From positions 1 to 35,601 of the forward strand of contig JBJXGC010000090.1 in the NCBI GenBank assembly GCA_046154545.1: 35,601 nt of DNA, in the 5' to 3' direction. Positions 6,597 to 15,416 of the stretch are shown here, one piece after another (the stretch's first letter is position 1; every line of letters begins with the position of its first letter). The DNA comes from JBJXGC01 sp046154545 (GTDB lineage Bacteria; Chloroflexota; Dehalococcoidia; Tepidiformales; Tepidiformaceae). The notes under the pieces were generated by a model. It was given only the letters and a program-made list of their open reading frames with translations. It did no database searches and was not told the DNA's origin. The position numbers were made by a program, and so were the translations under genes.

Positions 6597-7642
6597 TGGA
6601 ACCGGCCGAGGCCCTCAGCCGTATCGCCTTCCTCCTCGAACGGGCCGGGGAGCCCACCTACCGGGTCCGCGCCTTCCGCAAAGCAGCCGCCACGATCGCC
6701 GCCCTGCCCCCTGAGGAACTCCGCCAGCGAGGCGAGGCGGGCCGCTTCAAGGACCTCGCGGGCGTGGGCGATGCGACAGCCCGGGTCGTGATCGAAGCGC
6801 TGGCCGGCGGCGTACCCGAGTACCTCGCCAGGCTCGAGGCGAGCGCCGGGGCGAGCACGGCGATCCCGCCGGGCGGGGCCCTCCGGGCAGCCCTCAAAGG
6901 CGACTGCCACGTCCACTCCGACTGGTCGGATGGGGGCAGTCCCATCCTCGAGATGGCCGAGGCCGCCCGCGCGATCGGCCACGAGTACATCGTCCTGACC
7001 GACCACTCGCCCCGCCTGAAGGTGGCCAACGGCCTCACCGCCGAGCGGCTCCGGGCCCAGCTCGCCGCCGTCGCCGAGGTGAACGAACGGCTCGCGCCCT
7101 TCCGGGTGCTCACCGGGATCGAGGTCGATATCCTCGACGACGGATCGCTCGACCAGGAGGAGGAGCTGCTGGCCGGGCTCGACATCGTCGTGGCGAGCGT
7201 CCATAGCAAGCTGCGCATGCCCCGGGATGAGATGACGCGGCGGATGGTGGTCGCCGCGGCCAACCCCCACACCGACATCCTCGGCCACTGCACCGGGCGG
7301 CTCGTCGGCAAACGCACGCGGACGGACACGAGCGGCGAGGGGAAAGGCCGGCCAGAATCGGAGTTCGACGCCGAGATGGTCTTCGCCGCCTGCGCCAGGT
7401 TCGGAACGGCCGTGGAGGTGAACTCCCGGCCGGAGCGGCTCGACCCCCCGCGCCGCCTCCTCTCCCTGGCGATCGAGATGGGCTGCCTCTTCAGCATCGA
7501 CAGCGACGCCCACGCCCCCGGGCAGCTCGAATGGCTCCCCTACGGCTGCCAGCGCGCCGAAGAGTGTGGCCTGCCCGCCGAGCGCGTCGTCAACACCCGC
7601 ACCACGGACCAACTCCTGGCCTGGGCCAAAGCCAAGAGCTGA
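6596..7642 (+). CDS. PHP-domain phosphoesterase with helix-hairpin-helix N-terminus, PolX-like without polymerase
   Basis: A 348-residue protein. Residues about 1-80 resemble the helix-hairpin-helix 8-kDa domain of PolX (L-A-G-V-G-D-A-T-A-R-V-V-I-E-A-L). Residues about 100-340 form a PHP phosphoesterase with its metal ligands: D-C-H-V-H-S-D-W-S-D-G, T-D-H-S, G-I-E-V-D-I-L, S-V-H-S, L-G-H-C-T-G-R, E-V-N-S and D-S-D-A-H. PolX enzymes of about 570 residues have polymerase palm and thumb domains between these two parts, and here they are absent. It could be a 3'-5' exonuclease or repair nuclease, or a phosphatase. The start ATG overlaps the LLM stop (TGATG). The heptamer array begins 5 nt after its stop. 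Confidence 0.85.
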   Translation: MEPAEALSRIAFLLERAGEPTYRVRAFRKAAATIAALPPEELRQRGEAGRFKDLAGVGDATARVVIEALAGGVPEYLARLEASAGASTAIPPGGALRAALKGDCHVHSDWSDGGSPILEMAEAARAIGHEYIVLTDHSPRLKVANGLTAERLRAQLAAVAEVNERLAPFRVLTGIEVDILDDGSLDQEEELLAGLDIVVASVHSKLRMPRDEMTRRMVVAAANPHTDILGHCTGRLVGKRTRTDTSGEGKGRPESEFDAEMVFAACARFGTAVEVNSRPERLDPPRRLLSLAIEMGCLFSIDSDAHAPGQLEWLPYGCQRAEECGLPAERVVNTRTTDQLLAWAKAKS

Positions 7643-7647
7643 CGGCG

Positions 7648-7843
7648 AGAACTCAGAACTCAGAACTCAGAACTCGGCTCCCGGCTCCCGGCTCTCGGCT
7701 CTCGGCTCCCGGCTCCCAGCTCTCGGCTCTCGGCTCTCGGCTCCCGGCTCCCGGCTCCCGGCTCCCGGCTCCCGGCTCCCGGCTCCCGGCTCCCGGCTCC
7801 CGGCTCCCGGCTCTCGGCTCTCGGCTCTCGGCTCTCGGCTCTC
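7648..7843. repeat. 28-unit heptamer array (AGAACTC then GGCTCYC)
   Basis: Exactly 196 bp, or 28 x 7, with no indel. There are four AGAACTC units (7648-7675), then 24 units that are GGCTCCC or GGCTCTC, with one AGCTCTC. The variants come in blocks: two CCC, two CTC, two CCC, three CTC-type, ten CCC, five CTC. Phase is kept across the change of unit sequence. It sits between the PHP stop and the MerR promoter. All frames stay open, so it creates spurious peptides of S-R-L-P-A-P-G type that should not be annotated as proteins. Confidence 0.97.
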
Positions 7844-7858
7844 ATACTTTCACGTCCG

Positions 7859-7881
7859 CGTTAACGTCAGTACGCTAGAAT
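7859..7881 (+). promoter_or_regulatory. MerR gene promoter with CGTTAACG palindrome and -10 TAGAAT
   Basis: TAGAAT (7876-7881) lies 6 nt before the ATG at 7888, consistent with a leaderless transcript. A perfect CGTTAACG palindrome (7859-7866) lies in the region between -10 and -35, where MerR proteins bind. A -35 element is not clear, though TTTCAC/TTCACG lies 21-22 nt upstream, a stretched spacing reminiscent of MerR-type promoters. Confidence 0.45.
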
Positions 7882-7887
7882 GGGGCT

Positions 7888-8352
7888 ATGGACAGCGGAC
7901 AACGCAGCGACGAGGGATACCTCCAGATCGGCGAGGCGGCCGAGCGTTCGGCCCTGACCCAGCGGACGTTGCGCTATTACGAGGAGAAAGGCTTGCTCAG
8001 CCCTCCCTCCCGGATGGACGGCGGCTTCCGGCTCTACTCGTCCGAGGACCTCGAGCGGATCGAACGGATCAAAGAGCTGCGCGACCTCCTCGGCTTCTCC
8101 CTGGCGGATATCAAAGAGATGCTCGACGCGGACGACGTGAAGATGCAGCTAAAGGCGGGATGGCGCAGCGACGCCGACGCCGCCGAAAAAGCGGCCAAGA
8201 TCCGCGTCGCCCGCGAGGCCACCCTCCAGCAGCTCAGCCTGCTCGACGAGAAGATGGGCCGGATGCGGGCAATGCGTGACCAGCTTGCGGCGCGCATCGA
8301 GAAGTACGACGGCTGGCTCGTCCAGTGGATGGAAGAGGCCGGCGCCCGCTGA
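7888..8352 (+). CDS. MerR family transcriptional regulator
   Basis: A 154-residue regulator. The winged helix-turn-helix occupies about residues 11-80: Y-L-Q-I-G-E-A-A-E-R-S, T-L-R-Y-Y-E-E-K-G-L-L, then G-F-R-L-Y-S-S-E-D-L. This is followed by a long coiled-coil dimerisation helix rich in Arg, Glu and Leu, ending in W-L-V-Q-W-M-E-E. No cysteine pattern for metal or redox sensing is visible, so the inducer cannot be guessed. The start is fixed by the leaderless -10 TAGAAT 6 nt upstream. It precedes moaA by about 80 bp of hairpin-forming sequence. Confidence 0.93.
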   Translation: MDSGQRSDEGYLQIGEAAERSALTQRTLRYYEEKGLLSPPSRMDGGFRLYSSEDLERIERIKELRDLLGFSLADIKEMLDADDVKMQLKAGWRSDADAAEKAAKIRVAREATLQQLSLLDEKMGRMRAMRDQLAARIEKYDGWLVQWMEEAGAR

Positions 8353-8353
8353 C

Positions 8354-8408
8354 ACCGGATGCGGCCCTTCCGCCGCGGGGTCCGGTATGCCCACGCTGGC
8401 ACAGCGTG
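8354..8408 (+). terminator. Two adjacent stem-loops between the MerR gene and moaA
   Basis: The first pairs ACCGGA with TCCGGT around a GC-rich loop. The second is CACGCTG-GCA-CAGCGTG (8392-8408), a 7-bp perfect stem. No U-tract follows, so this may be a terminator of the type common in high-GC genomes or a leader structure for moaA. I do not recognise the molybdenum-cofactor riboswitch consensus in it. Confidence 0.35.
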
Positions 8409-8435
8409 CCTCGCAGTCGCTAAGCTAAGAAGGTG

Positions 8436-9443
<1,008 letters not shown>

Positions 9444-9602
9444 GCGGTAGCCGCCACAGCCCGAGCCGGGACGCGTCCACCCAATGTCCACCCGTTGTCA
9501 CCCGATTGTTCCCTCACTGGCCACCCAATCATCCACAATGGGATCATCGGACGGGGCCGGCCGCTGGCCAACCCCGAGACCGGGTCAGGCGGAGGTCGTC
9601 AG

Positions 9603-9869
9603 ATGGATGAACAGCCACACGGTGAGTTGTTCGAGTCGTGCCAGCAACATGCCTACGAGATGGCGATGGAGGCTGAGTCTCTCCTGCGCGCGGGCGAACC
9701 CGATCAACTCACCCTGGACCGTGCGAATGTGCTCGTGAGCGTCGGGCAGCTCTGGGTGGCGATGGCCGAGAACGAACTCCGCGCCGACCGCAGCGCGCCG
9801 GGCGCTGACGCGGAGCGCCTGGCCGAACGGGCCCGCCGTTCAGGACCCGCCGGCGGTCAGCGTACCTAA
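9603..9869 (+). CDS. Small helical hypothetical protein
   Basis: An 88-residue, mostly helical, acidic protein (rich in Glu, Ala, Leu) with no recognised domain. A GGAGG ribosome binding site stands about 8 nt before the ATG, and codon third positions are GC-rich, so it is probably real. The preceding 160 bases (9444-9602), after moaA, contain phased CACCC/ACCC runs but no gene. It lies 90 bp upstream of the PAS gene and may be unrelated to it. Confidence 0.6.
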   Translation: MDEQPHGELFESCQQHAYEMAMEAESLLRAGEPDQLTLDRANVLVSVGQLWVAMAENELRADRSAPGADAERLAERARRSGPAGGQRT

Positions 9870-9946
9870 AGCGCCGGCACCCCCGCCCGGCCACCACGTA
9901 ACAACGATTTCAACCGGAACGCCGCGCCAGACGTGCGTGAGCGGCG

Positions 9947-9952
9947 TACTAT
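9947..9952 (+). promoter_or_regulatory. -10 box TACTAT, leaderless spacing
   Basis: TACTAT is followed by exactly 7 nt and then the ATG of the PAS gene at 9960. There is no ribosome binding site, which suggests a leaderless mRNA for the PAS-MBL pair. Confidence 0.5.
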
Positions 9953-9959
9953 CGGCGGC

Positions 9960-10358
9960 ATGGCCCAGCACGCTGTGGAACTCATCCTGCTCAAGCAGTG
10001 GGCAAGCTATCTGACGATGCCGATCTTCGTGATCGACGCTTCGGGCGACCTCATCTACTACAACGAACCGGCCGAAGGGCTCCTCGGCCGCCGCTTTGAC
10101 GACCACGGCGAGCTGTCGGTCGCCGATATGGCCGACATCTTTGTGACGACGGCGCTGGACGGTTCGCCAATCGCGGCGGACGAGCTCCCGATCGGTATCG
10201 CCCTCCTCCAGCGCCGCCCCGCGCACGGCCGCCTCCGGTTCGTCGCCTACGACGGCGTAGCGCGGACGATCGACGTGACCGCTTTCCCCGTGGAAGGGCA
10301 GGGCACACGATTCCTCGGCGCCGTCGCCATGTTCTGGGAGACCGGCACATGGAAGTGA
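9960..10358 (+). CDS. Stand-alone PAS domain protein
   Basis: A 132-residue single-domain sensor. The PAS pattern is clear: M-P-I-F-V-I-D-A-S-G-D-L-I-Y-Y-N-E-P-A-E-G-L-L-G at about residues 20-43, then a G-S-P-I segment and a closing beta sheet with R-F-L-G-A-V-A-M-F-W. No kinase, cyclase or GGDEF output domain is attached. Its last 10 nt overlap the start of the metallo-beta-lactamase gene. The PAS protein therefore probably senses a ligand and works with, or regulates, that hydrolase (inference from coupling). Confidence 0.8.
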   Translation: MAQHAVELILLKQWASYLTMPIFVIDASGDLIYYNEPAEGLLGRRFDDHGELSVADMADIFVTTALDGSPIAADELPIGIALLQRRPAHGRLRFVAYDGVARTIDVTAFPVEGQGTRFLGAVAMFWETGTWK

Positions 10359-11191
10359 AGCTCTGGGGCACCCGGGGCTCGCACGCCGGCCCCGGCGCCG
10401 GCACCGTGCGCTACGGCGGCCACACCGCCTGCGTGGAGGTCCGTGGTCAGGATGGCACCGTCCTGGTGATCGACGCTGGCACCGGTGCCAAGCCACTGGG
10501 CGGCACCCTGGTCGAAAGCGCTAACCGCGTCGATATCCTCCTCAGCCATCTCCACCTCGACCACATCCAGGGCCTCGGCTTCTTCGCGCCGCTCTTCATG
10601 CCCGGCCGGGAGGTGCACATCTGGGGCCCGTCTTCGGCCAGCCAGGACCTGCGCACGCGGCTTTCGCGCTACCTCTCGCCGCCGCTCTTCCCGATCCGCC
10701 TTCGCGACCTGCCCTGCGACCTGACCATCCACGACACAAGCGACAGCACCTTCACGATTGGCCCATTCGCCATCCGCTCGATGCTCGTCCTCCACCCCGA
10801 CGCGACGGTCGGCTACCGCATCTCCGAAGCCGGGGCGACGATGGCCTACCTCTCCGACCACGAACCGGCGCTCGGCAGCCGGCACTTCCCGGAAGGGCCC
10901 GCCTGGACATCCGGCTTCGACCTCGCGGAGGGCGTCGACCTGCTGATCCATGACGCCCAGTACACGGACGAGGAGTACGTGGAGCGGGTGGGCTGGGGGC
11001 ACAGCACATTCGGCCAGGCAGTGGCGTTCGCCCGGCTCAGTGGTGCCCGCCATCTCGTCTCATTCCACCACGACCCCGCCCACACGGACCAAATGCTCGA
11101 CGAGGCCGCGGCCTCGATCGTGGCCAGCGGCCCGCCCTTCCGCTTCACGCCCGGGACCGAGGGGGCGGTCTTTCGCGTGGCCGCGACGTGA
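10349..11191 (+). CDS. Metallo-beta-lactamase-fold hydrolase
   Basis: A 280-residue MBL-fold protein. It begins with M-E-V-K-L-W-G-T-R-G-S, the usual start of the group that includes phosphodiesterase-like and PqqB-like enzymes. The dimetal site is present: L-S-H-L-H-L-D-H-I-Q-G (HxHxDH), a later H in L-V-L-H-P-D-A, an Asp in D-A-Q-Y-T-D-E-E, and H-H-D-P near the end. T-L-V-I-D-A-G-T-G matches the second motif. It overlaps the PAS gene by 10 nt. The substrate is unknown; a cyclic nucleotide or other phosphodiester is plausible. Confidence 0.88.
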   Translation: MEVKLWGTRGSHAGPGAGTVRYGGHTACVEVRGQDGTVLVIDAGTGAKPLGGTLVESANRVDILLSHLHLDHIQGLGFFAPLFMPGREVHIWGPSSASQDLRTRLSRYLSPPLFPIRLRDLPCDLTIHDTSDSTFTIGPFAIRSMLVLHPDATVGYRISEAGATMAYLSDHEPALGSRHFPEGPAWTSGFDLAEGVDLLIHDAQYTDEEYVERVGWGHSTFGQAVAFARLSGARHLVSFHHDPAHTDQMLDEAAASIVASGPPFRFTPGTEGAVFRVAAT

Positions 11192-11316
11192 TCACCGGCG
11201 GCTGAGCTCGCCGTCCACGCTCCCCGGCGCGTTCTACCGGCCGGTAAGCAGGGATTGTCCGGAGCACCGGCTCGCGGCAGGATGAGCGGGCGCGGATTCG
11301 GCGCGGAGAAAGACTC

Positions 11317-12594
11317 GTGACATCGCTCGAAACAGGCACCCGGCCGGCCACCGCTGGCTACTTCCCCGACTTCCCCACGCTCTACAAGAAGCCCCTGGAC
11401 GACCGCGAACGGCGCCTGCTTGAGCGCGCCCGGGCCCACGCGAAGGACTTCGCCACCCGCGCCGACCAGCACGACCGCGAGAACTCGTTCCCCCACGAAA
11501 ACTACGACGCCATGAAGGCGAGCGGCTATTCCACGATGACCCTCGACCCGAAGTACGGCGGCGAGGGCGCGACCCTGCTCGACCTCTGCGCCTGTCAGGA
11601 GCAGATCGCCCAGGGCTGTGGTGGCACGGCCATCGGCGTGAATATGCACATCTTCGGCATCGGCGCCATGCAGTACGACCTCCAGCAAGCCGCCGAGCCG
11701 GACCCGATGCGCGAGATGTTCCTCGCCATGGCCGGCCAGCAGAAGATGATCATGAGCGGTTCGTTCAGCGAGACGGGGGCGGCCGGGGCCTATCTCATGC
11801 CCCAGACCAAGGCGCGGCGGGCCGAGGGCGGCTGGCTCGTGAACGGGCGCAAGTCGTACAACTCGAACGTACCCGCGGCCGAGCTTGTCGGCGCCCTCGT
11901 CCACCTCGAGGGCCACCCGGACGGTGACAACCTCGTGACCATGTGCGTCGTGCCCAAAGGCACGCCCGGCCTCACGGTCGAGGGCGCGGAAAGCTGGGAT
12001 GTCATGGGCGTGCGGGCCAGCGGCAGCTACGACACCGTCTTCAAGGACGTCTTCGTGGCCGATGGGATGATGCCGCCCGCCCAGGACGCAACCTCGACCT
12101 TCACGAACATGGCGGCGTTTGGCGCCTGGTTCGCCCTCACCCTCTCGTCCGTCTACCTCGGGGTCGCCCAGGCCTCGGTCGATTGGACCACGGATTATGT
12201 GAAGAGCCGCCGCCCCCAGAGCGAGGAGCGCACGCTCGCCCACATGCCCGGCATCCAGTATCAGCTGGCCGAGATGCTCGCCCTCAACGAGGCCTCCCGC
12301 GCCCTCATCCGCACCTCCGCTGAGGACTGGATGGCGAAGCCCTGGGCGCCCGAAGAGGCTGGCTCGAAGGGCGCCATCTGCAAGTTCATCGTCACCAACA
12401 ACAACCTGCGGGTGGTGAACCTGGCGATGGACATCGCCGGCGGCCCCGGGCTGTTCCGGCGCTTCGGGCTGGAGCGGCTCTACCGCGACGTCCGCGGCGG
12501 CAAGGCCCACCCACCGTCCGACGTGGGCGGGCTGGAGTTCATCGCCAAGCACCACCTGGGCATCGCCCGCGACTTCCAGCCGCGCTGGGGGTAA
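11317..12594 (+). CDS. Acyl-CoA dehydrogenase-fold flavoprotein
   Basis: A 425-residue protein with the three-domain acyl-CoA dehydrogenase architecture. The FAD contact region reads M-S-G-S-F-S-E-T-G-A-A-G-A-Y; the C-terminal domain has A-G-G-P-G-L-F-R-R-F-G-L-E-R-L-Y-R-D-V-R-G-G. The usual glutamate catalytic base cannot be placed with confidence. The C-terminus (K-A-H-P-P-S-D-V-G-G) resembles the DszC/HpaH-like group-D monooxygenases as much as classical dehydrogenases. The GTG start at 11317 has GGAGAAAGA upstream. It is convergent with the second LLM monooxygenase, with 8 bp between them. The 125 bp upstream hold no gene. Confidence 0.85.
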   Translation: MTSLETGTRPATAGYFPDFPTLYKKPLDDRERRLLERARAHAKDFATRADQHDRENSFPHENYDAMKASGYSTMTLDPKYGGEGATLLDLCACQEQIAQGCGGTAIGVNMHIFGIGAMQYDLQQAAEPDPMREMFLAMAGQQKMIMSGSFSETGAAGAYLMPQTKARRAEGGWLVNGRKSYNSNVPAAELVGALVHLEGHPDGDNLVTMCVVPKGTPGLTVEGAESWDVMGVRASGSYDTVFKDVFVADGMMPPAQDATSTFTNMAAFGAWFALTLSSVYLGVAQASVDWTTDYVKSRRPQSEERTLAHMPGIQYQLAEMLALNEASRALIRTSAEDWMAKPWAPEEAGSKGAICKFIVTNNNLRVVNLAMDIAGGPGLFRRFGLERLYRDVRGGKAHPPSDVGGLEFIAKHHLGIARDFQPRWG

Positions 12595-12602
12595 GGCCCT
12601 TC

Positions 12603-13817
12603 CTACTTCTTCGCTTCGGCGAAGGCGGCGACGCCGCCGTCCACACCCTCGGCCTTCTGCTGGCGGGGGTGGGTGGCGTTGTGGGTGCGGATCGCCTTGA
12701 GGATCGCCTGGCCGGCGCCCTCCATCAGCTCGTGCTTATGTTCGGAGACCACGTCGGCGCTCGCCTGGACGGGGGCGATGAGGCCCTGCACGCGGGGGAC
12801 AACGTAGCGGGCGAAGAGGTCGTAGCTCCGGAACATCTCTTCGCCCCGGCCGGCCCAGTCGTGGGCGAAGCCGAGGAGCGTACCGAAGCCGCCACTCGTC
12901 TCCTGGAGGCGCTTGACCGCTGCCACCGCGTCGTCCGGCGTGCCGAAGATGGCCGCGCCCGAGCGGTTCATGGCTTCGGCCATCGCCTCGCCGGATTCCG
13001 TGTGGTTGGCGTTGGGGCGGCCGAGGATATCGACATTGTACTCGTTGTGCCAGCGCTTCAGGCCCTCGGCCACTTCGGCGATGGCCTGCTCCTTCGTCGG
13101 CGCGATATGCCACTGGGAGAGCACCCGCCAGTTCTTGCGGTCGATCATCTGGCCGTACTCACGGGCGTAGGTCTCGCCGAAGCCCCACTGGGTCGGCAGG
13201 GCGGCGAGCCCTTCGACGCTGTTGCTGGCGACGGAGATGACGCCGATGCCGTAATGCCCCGCGACCTTCATGCCCGAGGGGCTGAGCGACGAGGCCGTCG
13301 CGAGCGGCAGATCCTCCTGCAGCGGCAGGATCTGGAGGCGGGCTTCGTTCAGTTCGAACCAATCGGACTTGTGGGTCACGGTCTCGCCCCGGAGCAGGCG
13401 CTGGATGACGCCCATCGCCTCGTCCATGCGGTCCCGCTGGGTCTCGGGGCTGATGCCGAGCATGCGTGCGTCCGAGGGCAGGGCGCCGGGCCCAACGCCG
13501 AGCATCGCCCGGCCGCGGGTCAGGTGGTCGAGCTGGGTGATGCGCATCGCGACGTTGAAGGGGTGGTGGTAGGGGAGCGAGACGACGCCGGTACCGAGCA
13601 TGATCCGGGTCGTGCGCTCACCGGCGGCGGCGAGGAAGAGTTCCGGCGAGCCGATCGTCTCCCAGCCGCCAGAGTGGTGTTCGCCCACCCAGAACTCGTC
13701 GAAGCCGAGCTTATCCAGGTGCTCAGCGAATTCGATGTCGCGGCGGATCTGGAGGGTGGGGTGCTCACCAATGGGGTGGTGAGGTGCGAGGAATACGCCG
13801 AATTTCATGCGGGTCAA
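12603..13817 (-). CDS. LLM class flavin-dependent oxidoreductase 2
   Basis: A 404-residue luciferase-like monooxygenase of the limonene-monooxygenase-like subgroup. Signatures include M-K-F-G-V-F-L-A-P-H-H-P, F-D-E-F-W-V-G-E-H-H, G-T-G-V-V-S-L-P-Y-H-H-P-F, D-H-L-T-R-G-R and G-V-G-P-G-A-L at the phosphate site. The TTG at 13815-13817 is chosen because AGGA lies 7 nt before it; ATG 13808 gives the same protein three residues shorter. The C-terminal 40 residues are Ala/Lys-rich and probably loose. It differs clearly from the 5.4-kb paralogue, so this is not a recent duplication. Confidence 0.88.
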   Translation of the reverse strand: MTRMKFGVFLAPHHPIGEHPTLQIRRDIEFAEHLDKLGFDEFWVGEHHSGGWETIGSPELFLAAAGERTTRIMLGTGVVSLPYHHPFNVAMRITQLDHLTRGRAMLGVGPGALPSDARMLGISPETQRDRMDEAMGVIQRLLRGETVTHKSDWFELNEARLQILPLQEDLPLATASSLSPSGMKVAGHYGIGVISVASNSVEGLAALPTQWGFGETYAREYGQMIDRKNWRVLSQWHIAPTKEQAIAEVAEGLKRWHNEYNVDILGRPNANHTESGEAMAEAMNRSGAAIFGTPDDAVAAVKRLQETSGGFGTLLGFAHDWAGRGEEMFRSYDLFARYVVPRVQGLIAPVQASADVVSEHKHELMEGAGQAILKAIRTHNATHPRQQKAEGVDGGVAAFAEAKK

Positions 13818-13927
13818 TGGAGAATCCTGGGGGAAAGGTTAGGCCCATCCTAATCGACCGCCGCGGGCCGCGCGAACGGGCGCTACCGCGACTATTCAGG
13901 GCCCGAGACCGCGGTCGCAGGGATTCC

Positions 13928-14137
13928 TCAGGCGAAGACCAAGCGGCCGCGCGGCTCGGGGATGGTACGGCCCAGTTCGCGCGCGGTTTCCAGCCACTCG
14001 GCGATGACGACTTCGACGTTAGCCACGGCCTCCTGGTAGGTCGGCCCATCGGCCATGGAGCCGGGGAGTTCCGGGACATCGACGAGGTCAGCCGCGTCGC
14101 TCTCGCTCCACCAGATAATGAGTTCATACTTGCTCAA
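13928..14137 (-). CDS. hicB: HicB-like antitoxin, orphan
   Basis: A 69-residue protein matching the partial RNase-H-like HicB fold: Y-E-L-I-I-W-W-S-E-S-D-A-A-D-L-V-D-V-P-E-L-P-G, then A-D-G-P-T-Y-Q-E-A-V-A-N-V-E-V-V-I-A-E-W. The start is TTG, with GGAGG 7 nt upstream. HicB normally pairs with the roughly 60-residue RNase HicA. There is no room for HicA in the 83 bp before it or the 110 bp after it, and no HicA motif is seen. It may be a remnant or a stand-alone regulator. The spacer 13818-13927 has no gene. Confidence 0.8.
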   Translation of the reverse strand: MSKYELIIWWSESDAADLVDVPELPGSMADGPTYQEAVANVEVVIAEWLETARELGRTIPEPRGRLVFA

Positions 14138-14220
14138 CGCGTTGCCTCCAACCCCGTCATTTTGCGGCGCGGGGCCCCGCTCCGCATACTGGACCCATCA
14201 CAACTGCCGGAGCGACCCCG

Positions 14221-15021
14221 ATGCCCGTCCTCGAAGTCACCAACGAAGGCCACGTCCGCTACCTCACCCTCAACCGCCCGGAGAAGATGAACGCCCTGAA
14301 CGAAGAGCTCGCCTGGGCGATCGTCGGGGCGGTGGAAGAGGCAGCGAAGGACGACGACGCCTGGGTGATCGCGATCACGGGCAGCGGGCGGGCGTTCTGC
14401 GCCGGGCTCGACCTCAGCGACTTCGCGGGCGAGAAGGTTACCTCACCGCTCTCACCGATGAGTCGCCAGCTCGACGACCTCGCCTGGATCAGCCGCTTCC
14501 TCCTCGGCATGCGCCAGGGCTGTGACAAGCCGATCGTGGCCGGGATCAACGGCGTGGCCGTCGGTGGCGGGCTTGCCCTCGCGATGTCCGCCGACATCCG
14601 GATTATGCGGCGGAGCGCGCGTCTGCTGGCCGGGTACCCCCGGATCGGCGCCTCACCGGACGGCGGCCTCAGCTACACCCTGCCCGAGGCGATGAACTAC
14701 GAGCAGGCTCTCCGCTTCCTCCTCGAAAACCGCACTGTCGAGGGCGACGAGGCGTTGAAGCTCGGCCTTGTCGGCGAAGTCGTCGATGACGACACCTTCG
14801 ACGCCCGCTTCCACGAATACTGCACCTCGCTGACGAAGCTCTCGCCGATCACGGCCCGTCTCTCGAAGCGCGTCGTGCGCAAGGCGACGACGGCAGTGGA
14901 CCTCACGGATGTCCTCCGGAACGAGATCACCAGCATCGGCAAGGCGTTCGCCAGCAAGGACGGGATCGAGGCGCGGAAGGCGTTCATCGAGAAGCGGACT
15001 CCGGTTTTCGAGGGCCGGTAG
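14221..15021 (+). CDS. Enoyl-CoA hydratase/isomerase (crotonase) 1
   Basis: A 266-residue crotonase-fold enzyme acting on acyl-CoA. It has L-N-R-P-E-K-M-N-A-L at about residues 17-26, F-C-A-G-L-D-L-S-D-F for CoA binding, and the oxyanion hole G-V-A-V-G-G-G-L-A-L-A-M-S-A-D. The second catalytic position reads S-P-D-G-G-L-S, with Asp where classical hydratases have Glu, so isomerase or other crotonase chemistry is possible. The GGAG upstream at about 14209-14212 fits ATG 14221. Its last 54 bp (14968-15021) are repeated in diverged form at 15723-15776, on the far side of the first VapBC module. Confidence 0.92.
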   Translation: MPVLEVTNEGHVRYLTLNRPEKMNALNEELAWAIVGAVEEAAKDDDAWVIAITGSGRAFCAGLDLSDFAGEKVTSPLSPMSRQLDDLAWISRFLLGMRQGCDKPIVAGINGVAVGGGLALAMSADIRIMRRSARLLAGYPRIGASPDGGLSYTLPEAMNYEQALRFLLENRTVEGDEALKLGLVGEVVDDDTFDARFHEYCTSLTKLSPITARLSKRVVRKATTAVDLTDVLRNEITSIGKAFASKDGIEARKAFIEKRTPVFEGR

Positions 15022-15023
15022 GC

Positions 15024-15416
15024 TCAGACCTCGATGACATCGACGCTGTACGCCGCAAGCGTCCTGTCGGCTGTTACGAGCGCGAAGCCTCCGCGCGTGG
15101 CCTGCGTCACCAGTGACCGGTCAAAGGGGTCACGGTGCAGATGAGGCAAACCGGCAACGCCGAGGACATCCTCCAACGCGACCGGGAGCAGGGTGACCGA
15201 TTCTCCCGCGAGGCGATCAGGAACGTACACGTCAGGTGGGGCGGGGATCGGGAGGCGCCCGAACGAGTACTTCACGGCGATCTCCCAGGCGCTGACCAGC
15301 GAAAGAAACAGGACGCTTGACGGGTCCGCGAGCACTTGTTGCACATGCGCTGGAATCCTGGCTGGCTCAGCCTGGATCGATAGCCAGATGTGCGTATCGA
15401 GCAGGAGACGCTTCAC
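15024..15416 (-). CDS. vapC: VapC toxin 1, PIN-domain ribonuclease
   Basis: A 130-residue PIN domain endoribonuclease of the COG3744 type. Acidic active-site residues are visible: Asp in L-L-L-D-T-H-I-W-L (about 7), Glu in S-A-W-E-I-A-V-K, Asp in H-R-D-P-F-D-R-S-L, and L-V-T-A-D-R near the end. The ATG overlaps the stop of its antitoxin gene (ATGA), so toxin follows antitoxin in one operon. It is convergent with crotonase 1, with only two bases between their stops. It shares roughly 40 percent identity (by eye) with VapC2. Confidence 0.93.
   Translation of the reverse strand: MKRLLLDTHIWLSIQAEPARIPAHVQQVLADPSSVLFLSLVSAWEIAVKYSFGRLPIPAPPDVYVPDRLAGESVTLLPVALEDVLGVAGLPHLHRDPFDRSLVTQATRGGFALVTADRTLAAYSVDVIEV

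Noticed and set aside
7531..7878. Long open frames across the 7.65-7.84 kb repeat encoding S-R-L-P-A-P-G-type peptides
   Set aside because: They arise because a 7-bp repeat without stop triplets is open in all frames; no start signal and no conserved protein content.
8354..8432. Molybdenum-cofactor riboswitch upstream of moaA
   Set aside because: The region forms two simple hairpins but does not show the riboswitch consensus that I know; a covariance-model search would decide.
10846..12555. 569-codon minus-strand open frame opposite the acyl-CoA-dehydrogenase-like gene
   Set aside because: It has no recognisable domain, while the plus strand encodes a recognised flavoprotein and MBL hydrolase.
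13860..13930. Possible remnant of a crotonase C-terminus (G-R-Y-R-D-Y) similar to crotonase 2
   Set aside because: Only about 15 bp match; without flanking similarity this may be chance.
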